From Candidatus Nanopelagicales bacterium (GTDB lineage: Bacteria; Actinomycetota; Actinomycetes; S36-B12; UBA5976): 10,472 nt of DNA. The stretch lies in contig JAURLB010000108.1 in assembly GCA_030831445.1 (NCBI GenBank), positions 1 through 10,472 of the forward strand, read 5' to 3'. A program made the translations under genes and the position numbers. Shown piece after piece: positions 1 through 6,861 of this stretch. The number at the start of each line of letters is the position of its first letter. Positions within the stretch are counted from its first letter, which is position 1. The notes under the pieces were generated by a model. It was not told the origin of the DNA. It did not search any database and saw nothing but the letters and a program-made list of their open reading frames with translations.

Positions 1-50
1 TCGTCATCTATCCACACTGCATCATCTGGTGTTGGGCTGGAATAGTTCAT
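1..50 (-). CDS. 5' end of an unidentified gene (truncated by the window edge)
   Basis: An ATG at 50-48 on the minus strand overlaps the TGA stop of the XRE regulator gene (ATGA), the usual sign of translational coupling in this region. Only 16 full codons are visible: an acidic start reading Met-Asn-Tyr-Ser-Ser-Pro-Thr-Pro followed by two Asp and later Trp-Ile-Asp-Asp. No membrane segment or motif can be seen in so short a piece, and I do not recognise the product. It would be the last visible member of the long minus-strand operon. Confidence 0.5.
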   Translation of the reverse strand, partial: MNYSSPTPDDAVWIDD

Positions 51-400
51 AGTTGTTCTTCCTTCTCTTGATTGGAAATCACAAATTGAGCATAGAGATC
101 AAGTAGTTGTGATTTCTGGTGTTCGTTAAGTTCTGAATCCTTCGCAATCGCTTCTGTTGTGTGATTAGGGGCTTTCGCATCGGAGAGATATCCAGCCTGC
201 ACATAGAGCGTCTCGGCCGAAACCTCTAACGCTCGAGCCAACTGGGACAAGACTTCTGCACTGGGTTTCCTGAGCCCGCGCTCAATTTGGGAAATGTAAG
301 GGTTTGATACACCTGCCGCTCGGGCAAGCTCACGAATTGATACTTCTGCAGCCATGCGGCGTTCTTTGATGAATTGACCAATTGAGGCGAGGGTTTCCAT
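47..400 (-). CDS. XRE-family helix-turn-helix transcriptional regulator
   Basis: A 117-residue cytoplasmic DNA-binding protein. Residues about 8-63 form a Cro/C1-type helix-turn-helix domain, with the strongly conserved core VSNPYISQIERGLRKPS at 31-47, followed by LARALEVSAETLYVQAG, which matches actinobacterial one-domain XRE proteins of the Rv0474 type as I remember them. Residues 82-117 are charged and probably helical, perhaps for dimerisation. The ATG lies 27 bases after the asparaginase stop; no clear Shine-Dalgarno sequence precedes it. It ends in an ATGA overlap with the next gene. Its targets cannot be read from the sequence; autoregulation or control of the asparaginase gene is only a guess from position. 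The family is certain, the role is not. Confidence 0.9.
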   Translation of the reverse strand: METLASIGQFIKERRMAAEVSIRELARAAGVSNPYISQIERGLRKPSAEVLSQLARALEVSAETLYVQAGYLSDAKAPNHTTEAIAKDSELNEHQKSQLLDLYAQFVISNQEKEEQL

Positions 401-427
401 AGGGATTAGTCAACACCCAAGTGCTAA

Positions 428-1369
428 CTATTGCAAGCGCAAGGCGAGGAAGTCGTCCAGTGCGGCAGTTATCTGGATCTCCCCAACGGGATGTCCTCCA
501 CCAAGCGGAGTTTGTGTGCTGAATGTGCTCTCTCTACCCCAATGCGCGAACACCTTCGCCACGATGGCGCTGTGTGGGCGGATTGAGCCATCTGAGACCT
601 TTATGGCGAGCGAACCGTGATCCTTGTGCGCCAGAACGAAGACCCCCTCTGCCCCGTCTTTTGCAATCGATCCGGGGAGTTGCTCCATTGCTTCTGTTGC
701 TAAGCGAGCCCTACCTCCGACGAGGTATGGATGCGCACTCATTGCTTGTGCAACGTGCCCCAACTCATCGCCCGAGTTGATGGCTAAGGCAAAACCTTTC
801 GCCAAATCAAAGAGTGACATTGCAAACACCGGCGCACCACAGCCATCCACGCCCGTAACACTGATTCGAATGTCCAACCACGATTCAATCTTGGCCTTTA
901 TCGCTTGTTGCAGAGGATGGCTGGAATCTAAGTATTCGACTAGTGGCCAACCGTTCACAACGCACGCTGCAAGAAAGGCTGCGTGCTTTCCCGAACAGTC
1001 ACTCATCAGTGAATTCTCTGCAATACCTTGCCGAATTGCAGTGATGTTTGGCTCAATTCCAAGCGGCAGACGTGGTGTTGAACGAAGATCCGTAGGTGAA
1101 AGCCCAAACTTCTTCAACAATTCAGTAACTACCTCGATATGTACTGTCTCTCCGGAATGAGAAGCGGCAGCAATTGCAGTTTGTTGGGATGTCAAATCGA
1201 CTCCGAGTGCTAAAACGCTCGCAGCTTGAAAGAGTTTCAGTGAACTTCTTGGGTACATGAGTTCTTCAGGTTTGCCAAAACCTTCATTGTTAAAAACTAC
1301 AGAGCCAAAATGTTCTGACTCAACGAGCGAATTTCGAGTTACCTCAACTAACTTCTTATGGTCTGACAT
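428..1369 (-). CDS. L-asparaginase (Asparaginase_II family, serine-dependent)
   Basis: A 313-residue enzyme expected to hydrolyse L-asparagine to aspartate and ammonia. It belongs to the penicilloyl-serine-transferase-like asparaginase group typified by the Rhizobium etli inducible asparaginase ReAV, not the classical AnsA/AnsB fold. Visible signatures are the SxxK motif (Ser42-Lys45, in PRSSLK), SHSGE at 70-74, DCSGKH with Cys125 and Lys128, DGCGAP with Cys177, and KDGAEG at 237-242. From memory, ReAV uses Ser48/Lys51 as nucleophile and base and Cys135, Lys138 and Cys189 around a zinc; the spacing here (125, 128, 177) agrees. No signal peptide, so cytoplasmic. The ATG follows the ygfZ-like stop codon with no gap, implying translational coupling. 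The product could feed nitrogen assimilation controlled by the nearby GlnR, which is inference. Confidence 0.92.
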   Translation of the reverse strand: MSDHKKLVEVTRNSLVESEHFGSVVFNNEGFGKPEELMYPRSSLKLFQAASVLALGVDLTSQQTAIAAASHSGETVHIEVVTELLKKFGLSPTDLRSTPRLPLGIEPNITAIRQGIAENSLMSDCSGKHAAFLAACVVNGWPLVEYLDSSHPLQQAIKAKIESWLDIRISVTGVDGCGAPVFAMSLFDLAKGFALAINSGDELGHVAQAMSAHPYLVGGRARLATEAMEQLPGSIAKDGAEGVFVLAHKDHGSLAIKVSDGSIRPHSAIVAKVFAHWGRESTFSTQTPLGGGHPVGEIQITAALDDFLALRLQ

Positions 1370-2302
1370 TTAGTCAAGCATCACATTCAGATTATGTATT
1401 TGCAAGTGCCCCTCCAGGATTGTTCGCTTTACGACAACTGAAGCAATTGGGCCGAGTTGGTAGTGCTGAACACTTGTTCCCACAAACCCGACGATTTTGC
1501 CCTCAAGGTACACCTCAGTTGCGTGTTGTGGAAGTTCATCGACAGATCCATCGAAATGCACTAACGCAATTCGTCGGGGAGGCTTACCCATTCGAGACAC
1601 TTTTGAGATCGTCTCTTGACCTCGATAACACCCTTTATCAAGGTGGATAGCAGTTTCAAGCCAGCCGACTTCGTTTGGAATTGTCCGATGGTCTGTTTCA
1701 AATCCCAAACGCGGAATCAAGTGCTCAACCCGCCATGCGGCATGTGCCCACATCCCAACAGGTGACTCTCCAACATAGTCACGCACCTGACTTCTTGGAA
1801 TTAAGATTTCTCTTCCACCTGCTGGAAATGGATTGAGCCAGGTTAGAAATTTCTCGTGCTGTGATTTTGAGTTTTCGAAAACCACTCCCCAAAATTCGCT
1901 TACATCTTGAACATCTACTTTCATAAGAAATTTCATTTTCGTGAGATAGGTCAGTAACTCATTCGTCGTACCCGGTTCCGTGATTATCCAGGTGTTTTCA
2001 CCATCTTCAATCACGTGTAACTCATGGAGCACAAATCCTTGAGGATTCAGATTCAATGTGAGAGCGCTTTGCCCTGGCACCATGTCTAACAAAAGCTGAG
2101 TGGTCAGTGAATTGAGATATACCAATCGATCTGGACCAGTTACTTGAAGAACACCTTTGTGTGACATGTCAACGCGACCTTGGGAAGTCAGAAGAAGTCT
2201 CTGCTCCTGAAAAGGATCCCCGTAGTGCCACGCCACGCGTTCATCGGGAGTATTTGGTAAACCTCCAACCGCTCCTGGAATCAACGTTGACATCGCTTCC
2301 AC
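1370..2302 (-). CDS. ygfZ: YgfZ/GcvT-like folate-binding protein
   Basis: A 310-residue relative of glycine-cleavage T-protein. YgfZ proteins bind tetrahydrofolate and support assembly or repair of certain Fe-S clusters. The diagnostic motif KGCYRGQE is at residues 223-230, with the conserved Cys225. The N-terminal half carries the T-protein-like stretch VTGPDRLVYLNSLTTQ (about 54-69); the C-terminal beta-barrel includes the PPRRIALVHF segment after 240. The GTG at 2302 shares its G with the TAG of the upstream regulator gene; an in-frame ATG at 2293 (residue 4) is an equally credible start, with GGAAG close upstream. The stop TAA is followed at once by the asparaginase ATG. The order regulator-ygfZ matches my memory of the Streptomyces nur locus. 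Cytoplasmic; no unusual features. Confidence 0.9.
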   Translation of the reverse strand: MEAMSTLIPGAVGGLPNTPDERVAWHYGDPFQEQRLLLTSQGRVDMSHKGVLQVTGPDRLVYLNSLTTQLLLDMVPGQSALTLNLNPQGFVLHELHVIEDGENTWIITEPGTTNELLTYLTKMKFLMKVDVQDVSEFWGVVFENSKSQHEKFLTWLNPFPAGGREILIPRSQVRDYVGESPVGMWAHAAWRVEHLIPRLGFETDHRTIPNEVGWLETAIHLDKGCYRGQETISKVSRMGKPPRRIALVHFDGSVDELPQHATEVYLEGKIVGFVGTSVQHYQLGPIASVVVKRTILEGHLQIHNLNVMLD

Positions 2303-2712
2303 TACTTCTTAGAGCACTTGTCACATAGCCCATGAAATGTGACGTGCGAGACGTCAACCTCAAAAGCTCTGTCGGCTCGCAGTGCGCGCACCGTATATTC
2401 CATGATATCTGCTGAAATTGATTGCACACTTTCACACTCGGAACAGACCAGGTGAATATGTGTTTCTTCTTCCAGACTGTGGTACGTAGGCGCACCATGT
2501 CCAATGTGTGAATGAGAAACCAGACCAACTTTTTCAAGAACCTCAAGGGTTCGATAAATTGTTGATAGGTTGATGCCAGTCATTTTTTTACTGACTGCCC
2601 CAAGAATTTGCTCAGGAGTTGCATGTTTGAGTTCTTCAATTGCTTCTAAAACTAATTGGCGCTGTGGAGTAATTCGATATCCGAGTTGCCGTAGCTTGTT
2701 ATCCCAGTTCAT
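2302..2712 (-). CDS. nur: Fur-family metalloregulator, Nur (nickel) type
   Basis: A 136-residue Fur-superfamily repressor: winged-helix DNA-binding domain at about 1-80 (RITPQRQLVLEAI at 13-25, then NLSTIYRTLEVLE at 48-60) and a C-terminal metal-binding dimerisation domain. Structural zinc ligands are Cys90/Cys93 and Cys130/Cys133. The stretch GHGAPTYH (71-78) and overall likeness fit Streptomyces coelicolor Nur, the nickel-responsive repressor of nickel uptake and iron-SOD genes. Aligned by eye from memory, the Nur nickel ligands His70, His72 and His126 correspond to His67, His69 and His123 here. Of the second metal site, His30, His85 and His87 are kept, but the position of Nur His86 is Glu83. 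The start ATG overlaps the upstream TGA (ATGA), has no Shine-Dalgarno sequence, and lies inside a near-palindrome. No nickel enzyme is visible in the window. Fur family is certain; nickel specificity is well supported but inferred. Confidence 0.88.
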   Translation of the reverse strand: MNWDNKLRQLGYRITPQRQLVLEAIEELKHATPEQILGAVSKKMTGINLSTIYRTLEVLEKVGLVSHSHIGHGAPTYHSLEEETHIHLVCSECESVQSISADIMEYTVRALRADRAFEVDVSHVTFHGLCDKCSKK

Positions 2713-3209
2713 GCAGCACGCTGCATGATAACTTCGAGCTTAACTATTGTGGAAGATTCATCTGCCATAAGTAAATCATGAATGAAGAGGAATTGATCTT
2801 TACCTATTCCATACTGGCGCATGTGATTTTCGTACTTTAGATCAACACGCGCCAAAGTAATTTTTGCATCTTCAATGTTAGCCACAACGCTCTTTCCATT
2901 CCAAGTGTTGATGGCGGAAAAAAATTCAGACTCATGTGCACCAATTTGAAGTTTTACGGTATTGGGAGTCTGCCCATACCAGGTTCCCGACTCATTGAGA
3001 ACGACTCCTTGCGGCCTGCCGTCAGGGTCAATCAAGGATGCCATGCATTGATAACTGATGAATTCTTCTCCACTCGTGGTAAAAGTCATCACATATTCAA
3101 CATCAACTTGCGTGCCATCCGAATATTCCGCAAAACCAATCCCTCGCCAAGATCCTGGCATCCACGAAAGGTGAGCTAGATTCGGATGAACTCCAGAAAT
3201 CAACTCCAT
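2709..3209 (-). CDS. Nitrobindin/FABP-like beta-barrel protein (DUF1794/THAP4 heme-binding family)
   Basis: A 166-residue cytoplasmic protein predicted to form a ten-stranded barrel like nitrobindin. The family signature GxWxGxG is present as GSWRGIG (19-25), preceded by HPNLAHLSWMPG. Further conserved-looking elements are the SGTWYG turn at 74-79 and alternating polar/hydrophobic strands through the C terminus. True nitrobindins bind ferric heme through a His near the C terminus (His155 in the M. tuberculosis protein as I recall); here that area reads IVKLEVIMQRAA and the matching position appears to be Lys157, so heme binding is doubtful. The ATG directly follows the stop of the 34-residue gene (TAGATG), and the TGA overlaps the nur ATG. 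Ligand and reaction unknown. Confidence 0.82.
   Translation of the reverse strand: MELISGVHPNLAHLSWMPGSWRGIGFAEYSDGTQVDVEYVMTFTTSGEEFISYQCMASLIDPDGRPQGVVLNESGTWYGQTPNTVKLQIGAHESEFFSAINTWNGKSVVANIEDAKITLARVDLKYENHMRQYGIGKDQFLFIHDLLMADESSTIVKLEVIMQRAA
2710..2727. repeat. 18-base near-perfect palindrome spanning the nur start codon
   Basis: Two 8-base arms, CATGCAGC at 2710-2717 and GCTGCATG at 2720-2727, are exact inverted copies around the 2-base centre AC. On the minus strand the left arm contains the nur ATG, and the whole element also encodes the end of the nitrobindin-like protein. It could be a Nur operator (it holds TGCAG-N4-CTGCA, close to the TGCAA-N5-TTGCA Nur box I recall, but one base shorter) or a small RNA hairpin limiting nur initiation. 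The symmetry is seen directly; both functions are inference. Confidence 0.5.
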
Positions 3210-3314
3210 CTAGCGTTGTCCCTTAAAGAGTTTGTACACCACATATCCTGAGAACCAAGTAATGCCAATAGATGCAAGAACTAACAGACCTGTGAAAAAG
3301 TGTTCAATATCCAT
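3210..3314 (-). CDS. Small single-pass membrane protein (34 residues)
   Basis: A short open frame: ATG at 3314-3312, stop TAG at 3212-3210. The product starts MDIEHFFTG, has a hydrophobic segment at about residues 6-26 (LLVLASIGITW in its middle), and ends in a basic tail YKLFKGQR. This is the shape of a one-helix membrane protein with a positive cytoplasmic end. GAGG lies 2 bases before the ATG, 9 bases separate it from the upstream hydrolase stop, and its own stop abuts the nitrobindin-like ATG exactly, so the reading frame fills the gap between two operon genes with no slack. I do not recognise a family. The packing and clear helix argue that it is real; shortness limits certainty. Confidence 0.62.
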   Translation of the reverse strand: MDIEHFFTGLLVLASIGITWFSGYVVYKLFKGQR

Positions 3315-3323
3315 AACCTCAGC

Positions 3324-4178
3324 CTAATTGATAGTGCGCACTACCCATGTGCTCATTCGCTCCACTAAACCTTGAGTGGTTGCCGCCTCCGCGTGACCCA
3401 TTCCTTCTTCAAACCAAAATTCTGCATTGTGATTCTTATTCTTCGTCGCGGCTTCAAAGAGTCGATGCCCGTGGTTATCGAGGAAATAATCGTCTTCGCT
3501 GCCGGCAATAATTAGTAAAGCCGTAGGTGCGATTACGGAAGCACTATCGCAAGGGTCAAGTGGTTGAAGAAGATGTCTGTTTTCTGCATCTTCAGCGGGC
3601 CAGGTGTTCGGACCAATTGTCACTTTTGCATATCGTCGCAAGAAAATTTGTCCCAGTCGAAACTTGACGAGAGCATGTAAGAAGCGCATCTTTCTCGAAC
3701 CGCGATACCACCATTGGGCCACACCACCAATAATGATGACTGCATCTGGTTTATGTTCAACAACGATGCCTTCATCAAATTTAGTGCGAGTGGTTGTGTT
3801 GCAAAGCGCTGCGTGCCGCAAAACACTGGACGCTCCAAGTGAAAACCCGATGGTCACTACTTTTTCAGCACCAAGTTCGCGAGCCCACTTCACTGCCGCA
3901 TCAACATCCATAACCTCGTGGTGCGAAAGAGTGCAAAATCCTGATGAATTGCCGTGACCTCGCTGATCTATTGCAATCACCCTAAAGAATTTTTCAAACC
4001 ATCCAAGCAGTTTTGCGTGAGAACCATGTCTATGTCCACCCGTGAATCCATGAACGACTACAACTGCGATTCGGCCAGTTCCCCGCTCAGTAGCGTAAAT
4101 CTGCTCGCCGTCATGGGTGCGCAGGTAGGTGCTTGATTTTGGGTATGACCAGACTTTGGTTTCTGCTTGGGTTGTCAC
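3324..4178 (-). CDS. Alpha/beta hydrolase, unknown substrate
   Basis: A hydrolase of about 284 residues, counted from the GTG at 4178. Visible elements are the oxyanion-region HGFTGG (43-48), strand-turn DQRGHGNSSG (71-80), nucleophile elbow GFSLGAS with Ser113, a likely acid Asp229 or Asp230 in GSEDDYF, and the catalytic His262 in GMGHAEA. No signal peptide; probably cytoplasmic. An in-frame ATG at 4250 would give 308 residues, but it lies inside glnR on the other strand; the extra 24 residues have no hydrolase character, so I prefer the GTG, although no clear Shine-Dalgarno precedes it. It is the first gene of the long minus-strand operon, 9 bases before the 34-residue gene. Esterase, lipase or thioesterase roles cannot be told apart. 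Confidence 0.85.
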   Translation of the reverse strand: MTTQAETKVWSYPKSSTYLRTHDGEQIYATERGTGRIAVVVVHGFTGGHRHGSHAKLLGWFEKFFRVIAIDQRGHGNSSGFCTLSHHEVMDVDAAVKWARELGAEKVVTIGFSLGASSVLRHAALCNTTTRTKFDEGIVVEHKPDAVIIIGGVAQWWYRGSRKMRFLHALVKFRLGQIFLRRYAKVTIGPNTWPAEDAENRHLLQPLDPCDSASVIAPTALLIIAGSEDDYFLDNHGHRLFEAATKNKNHNAEFWFEEGMGHAEAATTQGLVERMSTWVVRTIN

Positions 4179-4184
4179 GGGTCG

Positions 4185-4190
4185 TATGAT
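4185..4190 (+). promoter_or_regulatory. Possible -10 element for glnR
   Basis: TATGAT, one mismatch from TATAAT, lies in the 65-base gap between the divergent hydrolase and glnR starts. Transcription would begin near 4197, leaving about 47 bases of leader with the Shine-Dalgarno sequence. No good -35 is seen at 16-18 bases upstream, so the call is weak. Confidence 0.25.
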
Positions 4191-4233
4191 TCCACCTTCT
4201 TTGGCGGAATGCCTCTTTGGGTTTGAGGCTGTG

Positions 4234-4239
4234 AGGAGG
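4234..4239 (+). promoter_or_regulatory. Strong Shine-Dalgarno sequence of glnR
   Basis: AGGAGG ends 4 bases before the ATG at 4244. It is the clearest ribosome binding site in the window and fixes the glnR start, which in turn argues against the overlapping ATG at 4250 as start of the divergent hydrolase. Confidence 0.8.
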
Positions 4240-4243
4240 ACGT

Positions 4244-4954
4244 ATGGCATCTCTCCTCTTGCTCACGCACAGTCCCCGCAGTTCAGCCGAGATTCTTCCC
4301 GCGCTGGGTCTACTCAATCACACTGTGAAAGTGATGGCCCCTGAAATAAGTCTCCTACTCGACGCTCCTCCCGCCCAGATTATTTTGATGGACGCTAAGC
4401 AGGATCTGCCACTTGTGAAGAGTTTTTGTCGGCTCATGCACACGACCGGACTTTCTATTCCCGTGCTGTTGATTACAACAGAGGGCGGTCTCGTAGCAAT
4501 AACTGCAGAGTGGGGCGTGGATGACGTAATTCTCGCAACCGCTGGACCTGCTGAAGTTGAGGCTCGCCTGCGCCTTGCACTTGGCAAGTATCAGAATGCT
4601 CAATCCTCTGAGCCCACTGAAATTACCTCTGGTGATCTTGTCATTAATGAAAATTCATATGTCGTCAAACTTCGAGGAAAAACGTTGGACTTAACGTTCA
4701 AAGAATTTGAGCTTTTGAAATTTCTTGCAGCCCACCCTGGGAGAGTCTTTACGCGAGCGCAACTCTTGTCAGAAGTGTGGGGGTACGACTATTTCGGTGG
4801 TACCAGAACCGTAGATGTCCATATTCGGCGATTGCGAGCAAAACTCGGAAACGACTATGAATCTCTGATAGCAACAGTTCGCAATGTCGGTTATAGATTT
4901 GTGCAACAAAAAGAAATCAACGACGCAGCTAAGCCCTCGTATGATTATCAGTGA
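4244..4954 (+). CDS. glnR: GlnR-type orphan OmpR-family nitrogen regulator
   Basis: A 236-residue transcription factor with an N-terminal receiver-like domain (about 1-115) and a C-terminal OmpR winged helix (about 127-225). The receiver lacks the acidic pair of ordinary phospho-receivers (it begins [10 protein letters not shown]) but has Asp50 in [11 protein letters not shown], the residue that in GlnR supports phosphorylation-independent dimerisation. The effector domain has [42 protein letters not shown] and VRNVGYRF, all near identical to actinobacterial GlnR. GlnR activates or represses ammonium, glutamine synthetase, nitrate and urea genes when nitrogen is limiting. The gene is followed by mshD with a 14-base overlap, the order I recall in Mycobacterium (Rv0818-Rv0819). 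No histidine kinase is nearby, as expected. No convincing GlnR box is visible upstream. Confidence 0.93.
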   Translation: MASLLLLTHSPRSSAEILPALGLLNHTVKVMAPEISLLLDAPPAQIILMDAKQDLPLVKSFCRLMHTTGLSIPVLLITTEGGLVAITAEWGVDDVILATAGPAEVEARLRLALGKYQNAQSSEPTEITSGDLVINENSYVVKLRGKTLDLTFKEFELLKFLAAHPGRVFTRAQLLSEVWGYDYFGGTRTVDVHIRRLRAKLGNDYESLIATVRNVGYRFVQQKEINDAAKPSYDYQ

Positions 4955-5840
4955 ATATAGCCACCTTGATGAATCACAAACGAGCGCGGTCTTTGCACTC
5001 ATTCAACTAGCCCAAGACGTGGATCTTCAAAGTCCACTTTCAGAACATGTGTTACTTCATCTGAAGCATGGTGGAGACATTCGCGCCCTTCATCTACTTG
5101 GTCTGGAAGATGATCAAATTATTGGTTACGTGCATCTCGATTCGACGGACGAGGTGGCAGGCCCAAGTGCTCAAGTGGTTGTCCACCCAGAGTTTCGAAA
5201 CCTCGGACATGGTAAACAACTCTTACATAGTGCCCTGTCGCTGGCAGGCGAAAAATTACGTCTCTGGTCTCACGGCGAAAATACACTCGCCCGAATGTTG
5301 GCCGAGTCAGTTGGTATGAAAGAAGTCAGAACGCTCTTTCAAATGCGGCGGTCTCTGCTGAGTGCAATCGAGCCCGCAACCTTCCCTGAAAACTATGACC
5401 TCAAGATTTTCAATGCGCAAACCGATCAAAATGCATGGCTAGCGGCAAATCAGTTGATATTCCAGGAACATCACGAGCAAGGTACTTGGACGTTGCGGGA
5501 CTTTGAGATCAGAATGAAAGAAGAATGGTTCGATCCAAGTGGGTTTTTCATTCTAAGAGCCGATGGTCAGATCGCCGGTTTCGCTTGGACGAAAGTTCAC
5601 AGTCATTCACACGGACATGACCATATGCCGCTTGGCGAAATCTACGTACTTGGTGTTAGCCCAGAACATCGATCAAGAGGTCTCGGCAAAGCACTAACGC
5701 TTCATTGCCTCTTGTACCTGAGATCCCTGGGATTGCTTGAGGCAATGCTGTATGTCAACAAAGATGATGCATCCGCGCGTGCACTTTATGAATCTTGTGG
5801 TTTTCGAATTTGGGATGTAGATACTTTATATTCGTTTTAG
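4941..5840 (+). CDS. mshD: Mycothiol synthase
   Basis: A 299-residue enzyme with two GNAT folds that acetylates the cysteinyl-glucosaminyl-inositol precursor with acetyl-CoA, the last step of mycothiol synthesis. The N-terminal GNAT has a degenerate acetyl-CoA loop ([11 protein letters not shown], 81-91); the active C-terminal GNAT has [19 protein letters not shown] (232-250), [19 protein letters not shown] (270-288) and the typical end WDVDTLYSF. The frame is open from 4884, but the ATG at 4941, inside the end of glnR, gives a normal MshD N terminus. An unusual His-rich stretch, HSHSHGHDH (220-228), precedes GEIYV. The stop overlaps by two bases the stop of the convergent threonylcarbamoyl-AMP synthase gene. 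Mycothiol would supply reducing power to redox proteins and possibly to the ArsC nearby. Confidence 0.93.
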   Translation: MIISEYSHLDESQTSAVFALIQLAQDVDLQSPLSEHVLLHLKHGGDIRALHLLGLEDDQIIGYVHLDSTDEVAGPSAQVVVHPEFRNLGHGKQLLHSALSLAGEKLRLWSHGENTLARMLAESVGMKEVRTLFQMRRSLLSAIEPATFPENYDLKIFNAQTDQNAWLAANQLIFQEHHEQGTWTLRDFEIRMKEEWFDPSGFFILRADGQIAGFAWTKVHSHSHGHDHMPLGEIYVLGVSPEHRSRGLGKALTLHCLLYLRSLGLLEAMLYVNKDDASARALYESCGFRIWDVDTLYSF

Positions 5841-6799
5841 TCTGCCGCCCTTGAAATTCTATCTCGAATCGCAACTCCAATACCTGTATCTTCTGGCGCA
5901 ATGATGACGACTTCATCTAAGTTCAAGTCATCGGCTTTACGAAGTGCTTCATAGAGAATTTGCGCAAATTCACTTTCATTTCTAGGCATTGCAAGACGAA
6001 TTGCCTGTGGTGGGGTCTGATACCGTTCAAGTGCAATAAACCCGGCAAGGGAAGAATCAGAAGGAAACTCGGCAATATCATCGATGATTCTCACATGTGC
6101 GCGCGGTGAATAATGTTTCTCTAATGCACCTGATACGCGAAGTTGGCTATTCACATCAGACTGCACTGAGGCGACAACCGCACTTATCATCTCTTTAGTA
6201 ATTGCACCTGGACGAAGGATTCGTGGAATGTCAAAACGACAATCAACAATTGTTGATTCAAGACCGATCTCGCAATCCCCTCCATCGACAATGGCATCAG
6301 TCTCTGAGTCCAAAGTATCTTTCAAGTCGTTAAACACGTGGATTGCGCTCGTGGGACTTACTTCTCCAAAGAGATTTGCACTTGGTGCAGCAACTGCACA
6401 GCCCAATGCTCTAATTATTGATTGTGTGAGGGAATGTCGCGGAATGCGAATTCCCACTGAGTCTTGCCCACCAGTGATTGCCTCACTGACAACATCAGAT
6501 TTTGGCACTATAAATGTGATTGGCCCAGGAGTGAAAGCGCGAACGAGTGCTGGCACATACTCCGCGAGTGGTCCAGCGATGAGTGGCTCTGCCATTTCCC
6601 AATCGCTGACATGGACAATGAGCGGATGATCAACTGGTCGACCTTTCACCTTGAAAATTCGTGCGATTGCCGCTGGCTGGTTGATTGCAGCACCAAGTCC
6701 ATACACAGTCTCAGTCGGTAGGGCTACGAGTCCACCGTGTTGAAGTAATGAGGCGGCGCGTTCACTCTCATTTGAACCAAGGATGCTGAGGAGTTTCAC
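5837..6799 (-). CDS. L-threonylcarbamoyladenylate synthase (Sua5/TsaC family, with Sua5 C-terminal domain)
   Basis: The enzyme makes threonylcarbamoyl-AMP from threonine, bicarbonate and ATP, the first step of t6A modification at A37 of ANN-decoding tRNAs. Counted from the GTG at 6799 it has 320 residues: a YrdC/TsaC domain at about 10-200 with LPTETVYGLG (27-36), KVKGRP (50-55), SVGIRIPRH (114-122), AAPSANLFGEVSPTSA (137-152) and GLESTIVD (179-186), then the HYSP linker (229-232) and a Sua5 domain, so it is the long Sua5 form. An upstream in-frame GTG at 6844 adds 15 residues without family character; it has AAAGG nearby and remains possible. Six bases before the 6799 start lies CAGAAT, a possible -10 of a leaderless transcript. 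It converges on mshD with overlapping stops. Its target, tRNA-Lys, is encoded next to it on the opposite strand. Confidence 0.92.
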   Translation of the reverse strand: MKLLSILGSNESERAASLLQHGGLVALPTETVYGLGAAINQPAAIARIFKVKGRPVDHPLIVHVSDWEMAEPLIAGPLAEYVPALVRAFTPGPITFIVPKSDVVSEAITGGQDSVGIRIPRHSLTQSIIRALGCAVAAPSANLFGEVSPTSAIHVFNDLKDTLDSETDAIVDGGDCEIGLESTIVDCRFDIPRILRPGAITKEMISAVVASVQSDVNSQLRVSGALEKHYSPRAHVRIIDDIAEFPSDSSLAGFIALERYQTPPQAIRLAMPRNESEFAQILYEALRKADDLNLDEVVIIAPEDTGIGVAIRDRISRAAD

Positions 6800-6861
6800 A
6801 GGTTTATTCTGACATCCACTTCCAAGCGTGAAATCTTGGTGCACTAACCTTTGCCCGCTCA

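Noticed and set aside
523-1160. Plus-strand open frames opposite the asparaginase gene
   Set aside because: They are rich in Arg, Pro, Ser and Cys, show no domain, and lie wholly against a gene with intact catalytic motifs; they are frame shadows.
419-1213. CIRCE-like half-sites (AGTGCTAA at 420-427 and GAGTGCTAA at 1205-1213)
   Set aside because: Both are single half-sites in the same orientation with no TTAGCACTC partner 9 bases away; the second is inside coding sequence.
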